Source: Craspedostauros australis
Lineage: Eukaryota; Bacillariophyta; Bacillariophyceae; Mastogloiales; Achnanthaceae
Direction of reading: 5' to 3'
NCBI GenBank assembly: GCA_026770025.1
Contig: JAMXDE010000072.1
Span: 62,001-126,000 of the forward strand
DNA length: 64,000 nt
The notes beneath the pieces are model-generated. The model was not told where the DNA came from, made no database searches, and saw only the letters and a program-made list of their open reading frames with translations. This document shows positions 32,591 to 43,092 of the stretch, piece by piece (the stretch's first letter is position 1; every line of letters begins with the position of its first letter). The position numbers and the translations under genes are program-made.

Positions 32591-35318
32591 ATGAAGCCCA
32601 TCTCAACTTTGGCCATGCTGGTCGCATCGGCATGCACTGATGTCGCCCACGCCGCTGAGCATGCCCGTCCGTTGCATCAGCTCGGAGGAGAGGTAGATCC
32701 ACTCAGCGGACGCCCATTCCAGGCGACGACCAAGCCCACCGCGGCCAAGCGCGGCAATCTGCGCAGAGACCTGGCGCAGTTCGATGACAGCGAGCACATC
32801 ATGGTGCACTGCAAGACTGGCAAGGAGCAGGAATGCCTCGAGGAGCTGAAGGAGCTGCAGGAAACGGAAGGACCCGACGCCGTGCGGATCACCAACACGA
32901 TGGACGGAACTCGCTTCGTCGCCCTCGAAATCAAGAAGTTTGAGGAGAGCAAGATCATGGAGCTCAAGGAGGTCTTCGACTTCGAGATGGATCCGATCCG
33001 GCATTTGATCGAGGCTACCGAAGAGCCGGCCGATGACAGACGGCGGCTGGAGCAGAACGAGGGATACGGCTTCGAGATGATCCGCGCCCGCGAGGTGTGG
33101 GATGATCCCAACTATGGCAACCGAGGCGACGGCGTCACCATCTGCGTCATTGACAGCGGTCTGGCACGTCACAACGATCTGGACGAGAGCAAGATCGTCG
33201 CGGGCTTCCACATGTTCGATGATGTCGGCGATGAAACTTTCGTAAGTGCAGCATCGATAGAGTGTGATATCATGGAGTTTGATACTCCAGAAACACATCT
33301 CTGTACGAGCAGCAGTGTGGCTTGCAGCTCAATGTGGTCGACGATTGATGCTCACACTCTTCTCTTCTTTCTTTTCATGACTCTACTCATGTCTACTCTA
33401 CTCAACTCTACTTTCTTGACAATCGCAGCAAGATGACGAGGACGGTCATGGAACCCACGTCGCTGGAACTATTTCCGCCGAAGACAACGGTGTCGGCATC
33501 GTCGGCGTCGCACCAAACGCCAAGCTCGTCATCGTCAAGATGTTCGATGTCACGAACGCAGCAGCAGGCACGGTGCGTGCGTCCAACCTCATCGCCTCGG
33601 CCCAACGTTGCGTGGACAGCGGCGCCAGGGTCATCAACATGAGTCTCGGTGGCGGCAGCAGAAGCCTCGCCGAGGAGCAGGCCTTCATGGAATGGAAGTC
33701 ACAGGGAATCCTCGCAGTTGCCGCCGCTGGCAACACGGGCACGTCCAGCTTCGAATACCCAGCAGCACACACATCCGTTGTGAGTGTTTCAGCCGTGAAG
33801 TCGGATCGTCAGATCGCCGCCCTCTCCACAAGCAACGCTTACGTCGATGTCGCGGCCCCGGGCATTGGCATCTTCAGTCTCTCGGCCTTCAACCCAGATG
33901 TCACTGTGAAGCTCAGCGGCACCTCCATGGCTGCCCCGCACGTTTCGGGTGTTGCCGCGCTGCTGATGAGCGCCAACCCCAACGCATCTGCCGACGACAT
34001 CCGCCGTGCTATTCAGCGCAGCGCCGTCGACGAAGGCGACGAAGGCGTGGATCCTTCGTTCGGATACGGCATCGTCGATGCCAAGGCCGCCGCTGATTTC
34101 TTGGTCGGCACCCACAACAACGTCGGCAACTGCAACAGCGACGAGGTCCTCATGGAGGTGCAGCTCACGACCGACGGCGCTGGAGCCCAGACCATCTGGA
34201 CTCTGCAGCGCGACACGATCCCCATGTTCACCACGATGGGTTTCAACAATCACACCAGCTACGTCCAGAAGGAATGCGTCCCAAGAAACTCGTGCTACCT
34301 GTTCTCCGTCTACGACGTCGGCTCCGACGGTCTTTGCTGCGTCCAGGGAGAAGGTAACATAAAGGTGCTGTTCGACACCGTCGAGGTGTTCACCGCAAGC
34401 AGCTTCACGTCCAAGCTCGAATCCAGCGACTTTGGATATGGCTGTGGAAATGAGGCAGCTTCATTCCTCTCTTCGAACCAATCACCCGACAATGCTTCCC
34501 CTACCAGCTCGCCAACATCGTCTCCAACATCGTCTCCAACAGCTGGACCGACGGCGGTACCTACTGCCTCACCGACTGCGATGCCAACAGCCGGAGCAAC
34601 GGCTTCTCCAACCAGCAGCCCGACCAGCTCACCAACATCAGGGCCAACCAGCGGACCAACTAGCAGCCCAACTTCGGAGCCGACGAGCAACCCAACCGCT
34701 GGCCCAACATCTGGCCCAACAAACGGAACCACAAGCCCACCAACTGCGGCACCAACCAGCGGACCTACAAGCTCGCCAACTGCAGCACCTACTGCCACGC
34801 CAACGAACGGAAAAACAGACAAGCCCACAACCCCTCCAACCACGGCGCCAACATCCGCACCAACGGCGCAAGATGATGGCGCGGATTCGTCGGTAACGTC
34901 CACCAGTTGCCCGGAAGATATTGAGCTGGTAATGACTGTCGGGAAGACTGCCGCGCCATTCCTCCCAATCGACATCGTCAGCCGCGGCAAAGACGTGGTC
35001 ACCTACGAATTCAGACAGACATGGCTTAGCACCATCGACTCTGTGTGGCTCAGCCACAGAAACGAGGTAACGGGCGACTTGGAATGCTTCGAATCCGACA
35101 ATGTCGCACCGAAGGAAACCATCCAATTCAATGCCCAATGCCAGGGAGGAGCTTCCGTCGCAATCATCGACGTCTTCGTGGCAGATGATACCGTCCTCAC
35201 TCCCAAGAGCGACAACGCCAACATCCCGCGATGTTGCCACGCAAACATCTCGGACAACAAGCCTGTGGTGCAGTACGTCTACAAGATCAACTGCGAGTCA
35301 AAGTGCAAATCAAAGTAG
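32591..35318 (+). CDS. Secreted subtilisin-like serine protease 1 (S8 family)
   Basis: Exon 1 32591-33241, intron 33242-33428 (187 nt), exon 2 33429-35318; phase 0, 846 residues. The start MKPISTLAMLVASACTDVAHA is a signal peptide. A propeptide of the I9 type follows (EHIMVHCKTGKEQECLEELK). The catalytic set is complete: Asp188 (CVIDSGLARHNDLD), His224 (DEDGHGTHVAGT), Asn319 of the oxyanion hole (AAAGNTG) and Ser383 (LSGTSMAAPHVSG). After the protease come a Cys-rich module ending DVGSDGLCC...FGYGC, a long Pro-Thr linker (SPTSSPTSSPTAGPT), and a unique Cys-containing C-terminal domain (about 150 residues). The splice sites are supported by an identical structure in the next subtilase. It is a close tandem duplicate of that gene, differing most in the C-terminal domain. 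Likely acts outside the cell or at the wall. Confidence 0.93.
33242..33428 (+). other. Intron of subtilase 1
   Basis: GT-AG, phase 0, between ETF and QDDEDGHGT. The first 18 bases match those of the intron in subtilase 2, then the two diverge. Confidence 0.9.
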
Positions 35319-37410
35319 ATGCAAATCATGCACGATGGCAGGATGGTACTATGCAATACTACCATCATCAGCAGAGCGTAGGGCCCGTGAAATGAAACGG
35401 AGCGAAACAAAACACAACAGAAAAATCCGATAAAGTACAATCCCATAGAGACAACTGTTAGAGAATGAATCGAAAAGCCTTCGTACTGATAGCCAGCTCA
35501 TGCAATAACTTGTGCATGTGTGCGCTGGCCATGTTCTCTGTCCAGCAAGCACTTGTGCTTCGGTGGATTTGTAGCTTGTAATCCTCGCGCTTTGCCATGC
35601 TATTGCGCGTAGAGCCTATCTGATCTACATTCGTGCTCACTAGGCTCCGAATATGTCCGTTTATCGGCCCGATACTATTGAAAAAGTAGACCAACTTTTA
35701 CAGGACTTATTGTGTCCGCCAAAATGCAAGGTGTGTCCGTTTCCATTCCTCGACGTGTTCATCGTAATATATTTATTTATTGTAATATACTCACAACTAT
35801 GAGTCCATTCACGTATAATGTATCATTTCAGCATTGATGGTTAAGTAGACGTTATATGGTGTCCGATTCATGTCTTCATTGATTTCATTATATTGATTCT
35901 AGTTTGTTTATACCTTATACCCCAAAGAAATGTCAAAATTGTCACACGTAGTTTGCCAGTCCGAGCTAGACGGAAACAATCAAAAGCGCACCAACAGAAC
36001 CAGAGCCCTTCCACATCTCCCAGTGCATCATTTGGTATGCAACGATGATTCATCTACCGCCAACATCTGCACACATCTGCACGCGAACAACCGATGCCTT
36101 GTTTGCATCCTACAGCTTTTCGTGCACTATTCTTTTCCTCGTGCCCGACGATTGGATGTTGCGACATGCAAAGCGAATCTCCAGAGAGATACAGAGACCA
36201 AGTCCATTCTCGACACACGAGGTCCTCGCCGCCCATTCCCACCGGTCAGTCTCTTTCCCTTCCTCGCCTGAGTTGGACACCAATGGCTGTGGGTACTACA
36301 CGAGTAGAGCAGCTCGCGCGAGTATCTCTGACACCAGGGCGAGGAAGACGTCATGCGCCTTGTACCCTTTCGCTTCTTTCATGCCCAAGAAGGAAAGTGG
36401 GATCGTGCGAAAAACTTGATTCCAACAACACAAGCAGAATACGCCGCAATGCGACTGCGTTTCGTACATGAAGAGGACATACCCTCAGAGTACCTACGAC
36501 TATGTAAGTTGTCACCGCTGTCCTTGACAACGCTTTACACTCTCGCATAGATCGTGCCTCATGCGGCGCACTTCGTGCCACACCTCCTCCATTCTCCTCT
36601 CTGTTCCACATAGTCAACACACACTCCCCAACCCCACCATCAGCGTTGCGCGCATCGTTGCTTTGCGGTTGACAAAATGTGAGGTATCCGATGTGTGCAC
36701 CAACGAAGCAACGGTCAGAATCAAGGTCACAGAGGCTGAGATGACTTACATGTGTCTTGAAGTTCACAGGCAGGCAAGACTGCATTTATGGTATCCAGGC
36801 ACACGATGGGACTTTGTGGAAAGAAAGAAACTTCGTCGGACGAGCTGGACAGCTCATTGATGATTAACCTGCGGCCTCCAAATTTCTGTGAAGTATCGTG
36901 TTGATTGGCGGAATACACAAACAGGTGTCTAAAGCACGTCGTCGGGGATGACAGGTGAGGACAAAATGCGACGAGGTGACGCCTGTGCAGTCTTTTTCGA
37001 GGTGGATTCGCCCACGACCAGTCGCGAGCAGTGTCATAGTTATGAGTCCAACGCACTTGCGCGAAGGAGGGAAAAACCAAGATCTGCGCGCGCAGGAGAC
37101 CACAAAAGACGCAACAAAGCAGAGCATCCTGATGGGTCACAAGGCTACCGCCGAAGGAGGACAACACCGAAGGAGGACAACAATACGCACGAGCACACTT
37201 GACAATACAACTGCTTGTACTAATACGTGCCAATGTTTGTGTGCTGGCAGCAGGTGGAGCCACGAGAAAGAAAGCCTTCACTCTCGACCTCGCATCTGCA
37301 CCATCCCACAATCTCTGGATCACCTAGTCAGCCATCAGCCACCATCTAGTCAGCCACCAGCCACCAGCCATCAGCCATCACAACACTGGCGATCGCAGTG
37401 TCACCGCAGC
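35319..37410. other. Intergenic region between the tandem subtilases
   Basis: About 2.1 kb with no supported gene. An AT-rich island at about 35640-35940 contains repeated TGTCCG strings, possibly a degraded transposon. Near the downstream gene the leader contains a CAGCCA/CAGCCATCAGCC array (37328-37380). Confidence 0.4.
37328..37380. repeat. CAGCCA-type tandem repeat in the leader of subtilase 2
   Basis: Imperfect 6-7-bp units (CAGCCA, CAGCCAC, CAGCCATCAG) lie 30-80 bp before the start codon. Confidence 0.7.
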
Positions 37411-40133
37411 ATGAAGCACCTGTCCACCTTGGCTGTGCTGGCCGCATCGGTGTGCGTCGATGGCAGCGCGGAAAGCCTGAACACGCATGCCCGTCCGCTG
37501 CATCACGATGGCGATCAAAGACCCGCGGATCCGCTGAAGTTGCTGCCAACAGAAACGACAGACGCGCAGACAAAGACCGGCAACCTGCGGAGGGACCTGT
37601 CGATATTCGATCGCAGCGAGCACATCATGGTGCACTGCAAGCTAGGCAAGGAGCAGGAATGCCTCGAGGAGCTGAAGGAGCTGCAGGCCAAGGAAGGCAA
37701 AGATGCAGTCAGGATCACCAACGCGATGGACGGGACGCGGTATGTGGCTCTGGAAATCAAGAAGTTTGAGGAGGAGCAGATCATGGAGCTCAGGGATGTC
37801 TTGGACTTCGAGGAAGATCCCGAGCGGCATCTGATCCAAACCATCGTGGAGCCGGAGGACCCCGCGGATCGGAGGAGGCGGCGGCTGGTGCAGAGCGATG
37901 GCTACGGCTTCGAGATGATCCGCGCCCGCGAGGTGTGGGACGATCCCAACTATGGCAACCGAGGTGACGGCGTCACGGTCTGCGTCATTGACAGCGGTCT
38001 GGCGCGTCACAACGACCTGGACGAGAGCAAGATCGTGGCAGGCTTCCATATGTTCGATGATGTCGGCGATGAAACTTTCGTAAGTGCAGCATCGATACGA
38101 GCATGCAGAGAGCCGTATGGCTGCTCAGTGAGGCGTGCTGCGACTACTACGACACATACGTTTGCCATCTGGTTGCCATCTGATTCATGCTCACGTTCTT
38201 ATCTCCACCGTGCTCGACTCCCTGCTCGTGCCGTCACGCGGCCACAACTTGCACTCTACCTTCGTTCACATCACCGCTTCCACGACGAACGCAGCAAGAC
38301 GACGAGGATGGTCACGGAACTCACGTGGCCGGAACCATTTCCGCCGAAGACAACGACATTGCCAGCGTCGGCGTCGCACCAAACGCCAAGCTCGTCATCG
38401 TCAAGATGTTTGACGTCACCAACGCAGCAGCAGGTACGGTGCGCGTATCGGAGCTCCTCGCGGCAGCCCAGCGTTGCGTAGACAGCGGCGCCACCGTCAT
38501 CAACATGAGTCTCGGTGGCGGCAGCAGGAGCCTCGCGGAAGAACTGCAATTCGACGAATGGAAGTCGCAAGGCATCCTCGCCATTGCCGCCGCGGGCAAC
38601 ACCGGAGCGGAGACCTTCGAATACCCCGCGGCGCATAGTTCCGTCCTCAGTGTAGCGGCTGTCAAGTCGGATCGCGAGATCGCCGCGCTGTCCACGAGCA
38701 ACGGATACGTCGATGTCGCGGCTCCCGGCATCGGCATCTTCAGTCTGTCAGCCGCCAATCCCGATATCACCGTCAAGCTCAGCGGGACCTCCATGGCCGC
38801 ACCGCACGTTGCGGGCGTCGCGGCATTGCTCATGAGCGCCAACCCGGGCGCATCGCCTGACGACGTTCGTCGGGCCATCCAGCGCACGGCGGTCGATGGA
38901 GGGACGCCGGGCTTCGACACCTCCTTCGGAAACGGGATCGTCGACGCCAAGGCCGCTGCCGATTTCATGGCCGGCACCTACAACAACCCAGGCAACTGCA
39001 ACAGCGATGAGGTGATCTTGGAGGTGCGGCTCAACACGGACGGGGGCGGCCCGCAGATCATCTGGACTCTCGCAAGGGACACCGTCCCCATCTTCAACGT
39101 CATGGGGTTTGGCAACGACGCCACCTACATCCAGCAGGAATGCGTTCCGAGAAACTCATGCTACGAGTTTGAAATCTTCGATGTCGGTCAGGATGGATTG
39201 TGCTGTTCCAAGGGAAACGGCGATATCACGGTGCTGCTCGACAACATAGAGGTCTTCACGGCAAGCACCTTCGGGTTCAAGCTCACATCCGAAGAATTCG
39301 GATACGGCTGTGGAGAGTCGGGCAGCTTCACGGCGTCGCCGACGGGGTCTGGGGCTGATGCTCCGACCAGCTTGCCCACCGCTTCACCGACAGCGTTACC
39401 GACAGCATTACCGACTTCCTCGCCGACAGCTTCACCGACTGCATTGCCAACTTCCTCGCCGACAGCTTCACCGACAGCGTTACCGACTGCATCGCCGACC
39501 GCTTCGCCGACTGCATCACCCACAGCTCTTCCAACAGACTCACCGACAGATTTACCGACAGATTTACCAACGTCAGCGCCAACGTCGGCACCAACAGGAG
39601 GTGGCGAAGAAAATGGAAACGCCCCCCTCCCGACCTCCACACCAACAGACACACCGACGATGGCTCCAACTTCCAATCCAACCTCCAATCCGACAGCAGT
39701 ACCAACGGCATTGCCAACTTCTGCGCCAACCTCAAGACCGACAGACAGCGAAAATGGTGTTCTCAGTGGAGCAAACCCCAGTCCGGTCCCATCATCAGCA
39801 CCAACGAGCCTTCCCACCACCGAGTCGAACCTCGTCAAGTTCTCTTTCTACATGAAGACGGACGACGACTGCTACATGGACAGAACGCGCTTCGCCATGC
39901 GGCAGGTCAACGCGATCCCGCGCAAGCGATACTTCCGGCGGCGTCGCGTCAGGCCGAATTTGGAGTACACCGAGGAACGCATGCTCGACCCCGACCTCTG
40001 CTACCGATTCGTCGCTCGCGATAATGGCCGCGATGGCACTGCAGCACTCAAGGTGGAATACGACGGGCAGATCCTGATTGACAAAGGCAATTTCGGAAGA
40101 TCCGTCCGAGTCTACTTTGGCAACGGCTGCTGA
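37411..40133 (+). CDS. Secreted subtilisin-like serine protease 2 (S8 family)
   Basis: Exon 1 37411-38079, intron 38080-38294 (215 nt), exon 2 38295-40133; phase 0, 835 residues. Signal peptide MKHLSTLAVLAASVCVDGSA, I9-type propeptide (EHIMVHCKLGKEQECLEELK), then Asp194, His230, Asn325 and Ser389 in the same motifs as subtilase 1. Most of the protease domain is nearly identical to subtilase 1, including the stretch around the intron, so the pair arose by tandem duplication. The DVGQDGLCC module follows, then a Pro-Thr linker of different length. The C-terminal domain (KFSFYMKTDDDCYMDRTRF...) is not the one of subtilase 1 but resembles that of subtilase 3, which points to domain exchange. The open frame extends far upstream of the ATG but without signal-peptide features, so that part is leader. 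Confidence 0.93.
38080..38294 (+). other. Intron of subtilase 2
   Basis: GT-AG, phase 0, at exactly the same codon junction as in subtilases 1 and 3. Confidence 0.9.
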
Positions 40134-40894
40134 ACGTGACGACGGAAATTGATGCCTCTCGGGTTTTGAACGACACGGCATCTGCTGCCCCACTCTATCT
40201 GAAGCCACAAGAATGCGCGGAGGAGCGTATCCCTCGCGCAACCCTTGTTGATTTCTCAATGACAGAGCACTACGAATACTCTATGCAGCACTGACGCACG
40301 AGTGCAGTACATACGTGTACTCGTACATGTCCCATAGAACCGCTCTCAGCTCATTACGGCGCAACTCACTCGACAAAAACATCATACGCACGAGAACATA
40401 CGCGGACACGGAGTGTGCACGCTCCGCACTGCAACATTAACTCACACCACATGAGCACAATAGATTCGCAAATAGAATACTACTTCTACTCCAATCCAGT
40501 CTACTCCAATCCAGTCTACTCCAGTCCAGTCTACTCTAGTTTATTCCGCTCCGCTCCATGAGACACTTCACACTCGCGCAGCCAATCGCGACAACGTCGA
40601 CGATGGCACATGAAGCACTTTGCTCCATTTCATTTGCGTTTTTGGCGCCGTGTCTATCCACGATTCGAATCTGAGTGTTCGTATTGGTGAGAGTTGCGGC
40701 AGAACGAATTGTTGAAGTTGTCGCCACTGACTCAGACGCACGAAACATCAAAGAAAGCAACTGACAACCAACTTCGACGCATGCGAACCCACACTAAGCG
40801 GCGCAGAACAATTGGCGCACAGAGAGATGATGATGAGTGGTCTGGCATCATTGTTGCAACGGTTGTCATCACCGTTCATCTGTTGCGTTCATAA
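40134..40894. other. Intergenic region
   Basis: No gene is seen. It holds a 15-bp tandem repeat (40488-40540) and the string GTACTCGTAC (40317-40326). Confidence 0.4.
40488..40540. repeat. 15-bp tandem repeat (CTACTCCAATCCAGT)
   Basis: About 3.5 units with small changes lie 350-400 bp upstream of the mpaB-like gene. Confidence 0.85.
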
Positions 40895-42814
40895 ATGCAC
40901 ACCACTTACACACTCTCAAGCATCCAGGAATTGAAGATGAGCCAATTGCTCAACTTGCACGCACCGACAGTGCGGCAGCATCTGCAAATCCCACCACGTG
41001 AAGAATGGCCGCAAGGTGCTGAGATCGTGCGGATGCAGGGATTGGACATTTTGTGGTGCTCGCAGAGGAAGCATGGCGGACGGCATCTCGAGGCGGGTCA
41101 GCTGCAGCCCTACCGGCAGATTGGCGATCCCGAGGTGGATGCCATCCTGCACGCTATGGATGAGGAGGGCACGCCATTGGGACGTGCCGACGATCTGCTG
41201 CAGATGGCATTTGACGCGAGAGATGTGCCTGCATCACAGCGCACGCAATCGCAGCACTTGATGGTCGCCTTCCTGCAAACGTACGCCACGGTCCCGAGCT
41301 GGGTTGATTGGGAACAGCTGCGGCGCGGTCAGGAGGTCTATCAGTCCTACTCGGCTGCCATTGGATTCTCCCTGTACTACGGATCGCTGATTGCCGGATT
41401 TTCAATTCCGCCCATCGCGGCTGTCATTCTATCGACCGCATACCTGGCACCACCGGCCAAGCCATCGGAGAGTCTGCAGCGGTTGCTGGATACGCATGAG
41501 ATGTCCGCGACGTGCGCTGGGATGGGGTTGCCGTCCATCGTACCGCCCAGGCTCAATGGCGCCGCAGACAACTCCATTTCAACAGCCCCAGCAGCATCGA
41601 CATCGGCATCATCGTCGTCGTCATCATCATCGTCACCACTGTCAGAAGCAACACAGGAGGAACGCGAGCACTACTCCGAATCCAGAGGAGGCATCGGATG
41701 GAGGACGGCGCTGTACGTTCGTATACTGCATGCCAAGGTCCGGCACGGCATCCTGAAGAAGCAAGGCATGAAACAGTGGGACACCGAGAAGCTCGGGATA
41801 CCCATCAACATGGAAGACACGTCGGCCACCTTGCTGGCGTTCTCCACGCAAACTCTGTGCGGTATCGAGGGTATCTGCGGGATGCGGGTTCCGCAGCAGC
41901 AGAAGGAGGATTACACCGCGATTTGGCGGTACATTGGTTGGATGATGGGCGTTCCGACGAGCGACCAACCGTCGATGCCAATCCATCACAAGTCCTACCT
42001 TCGTGCCAACAACAGCAGCAGCAGCAGCAGCAACAACAACAACACTACCGACGACGACAACGACAGTTCGGCCGCAAAAAACAGATCAACGATACTCAGA
42101 TCAATGCCACCGTTGGATCCATGCGGACCAGGTCCCTTCCATGAATGTTCACCGAAGCATTATCCGCCCGATACGCTTGCACACTCGATGGCCTTGTTGG
42201 AGTCCATGACGGTGCACCTGCTACATCCCGACGCATCATCGATCCGCGTTGCGCACCATCTCTTGCGCACGCCATCGGGACCTGCTATGGAACGCAAACG
42301 CAAAACGTACGCAGCAGCGAAGAAGGAAAGCCGCCGACACGACGATTACGACGACGATACCTTCTACCTGCGCGTTCTCATCTTTCGCCGATTCTTGGGC
42401 GACACCTTTGCAGATTCCATGCAATTGCCCAAGCGCCATCCCGATGCGTGGAAGCATCGGTGGATCAATTGCCAGTCGATCCTCGTCATGGCGGTCTTGC
42501 GCGTGTACACACTGGTCGCCCTGCTCTCGCCCTTGGTGCGTGACTACGTCATCATTCCCAACCACAGACACATCATGCTGCGATTTCACAAAAAGTGGAC
42601 GCAGCATCATACCACCAAGATGGCCAAAGCATTGCGAGATGGTACGCGGCCCAAGTTTTCCATGAACCGGGGCAATTCGAATGATAATGCCAATGCCAAC
42701 AGCAAGTGCGAACATAACATCGATCGACAGCAGGATCCGCATGAGAGCAGTCACACTGCAGGTTCGCCACCATCCGCATGCCCATTCGCGATGGTGGCAT
42801 CACCAAATGACTAA
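40895..42814 (+). CDS. mpaB/rubber-oxygenase-type protein (DUF2236-like)
   Basis: 639 residues from the ATG at 40895; an internal ATG at 40937 (MSQLLNLHAP) is an alternative start. The family holds haem-dependent oxygenases such as fungal mpaB and bacterial latex-clearing protein. Visible family marks: WVDWEQLRRGQEVYQSYSAA followed by FSLYYGSLIAGF (the conserved W-x-D...Y-G-S-L block), WRTALYVRILHAKVRHGI with the candidate haem-ligand His, and IPINMEDTSATLLAFS (the P-I-N-x-x-D segment), then IWRYIGWMMGV. Low-complexity Ser and Asn runs interrupt the domain, encoded by TCATCA and AGCAAC microsatellites. Near the C-terminus are a hydrophobic segment and a basic tail. Substrate unknown. It sits between subtilase genes with no obvious functional link. 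Confidence 0.78.
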   Translation: MHTTYTLSSIQELKMSQLLNLHAPTVRQHLQIPPREEWPQGAEIVRMQGLDILWCSQRKHGGRHLEAGQLQPYRQIGDPEVDAILHAMDEEGTPLGRADDLLQMAFDARDVPASQRTQSQHLMVAFLQTYATVPSWVDWEQLRRGQEVYQSYSAAIGFSLYYGSLIAGFSIPPIAAVILSTAYLAPPAKPSESLQRLLDTHEMSATCAGMGLPSIVPPRLNGAADNSISTAPAASTSASSSSSSSSSPLSEATQEEREHYSESRGGIGWRTALYVRILHAKVRHGILKKQGMKQWDTEKLGIPINMEDTSATLLAFSTQTLCGIEGICGMRVPQQQKEDYTAIWRYIGWMMGVPTSDQPSMPIHHKSYLRANNSSSSSSNNNNTTDDDNDSSAAKNRSTILRSMPPLDPCGPGPFHECSPKHYPPDTLAHSMALLESMTVHLLHPDASSIRVAHHLLRTPSGPAMERKRKTYAAAKKESRRHDDYDDDTFYLRVLIFRRFLGDTFADSMQLPKRHPDAWKHRWINCQSILVMAVLRVYTLVALLSPLVRDYVIIPNHRHIMLRFHKKWTQHHTTKMAKALRDGTRPKFSMNRGNSNDNANANSKCEHNIDRQQDPHESSHTAGSPPSACPFAMVASPND

Positions 42815-43092
42815 CGGGCCCAAGCTCCGGCTTTGTCACAGCGCAAAGTACGAAAAGGCGAAGGAGAAAATCAATAGTCGTATCTATCGATCGAGGCCTT
42901 TTGGAGTCGATGCAGTATGCTCGTGCGTACGTAGACTAATACAGGCAGGAGGTCAACCGCAATATCTTTCCCATGGTGTTCGCCTACAGCAATGACTTAC
43001 ATTGCGGCACAGGCAATATAATCGACAAGTAACTGGAAATAGGAGTGTATTATCGACTTGACAGTCGTATCGAATTTTCGAATCACCACGCC
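42815..43092. other. Convergent intergenic spacer
   Basis: Lies between the mpaB-like gene (plus) and subtilase 3 (minus). TAGTCGTA occurs at 42875. No gene is seen. Confidence 0.4.

Noticed and set aside
36955..37410. 150-residue N-terminal extension of subtilase 2
   Set aside because: Low-complexity, no signal peptide, and not present in the paralog, whose start aligns with 37411.
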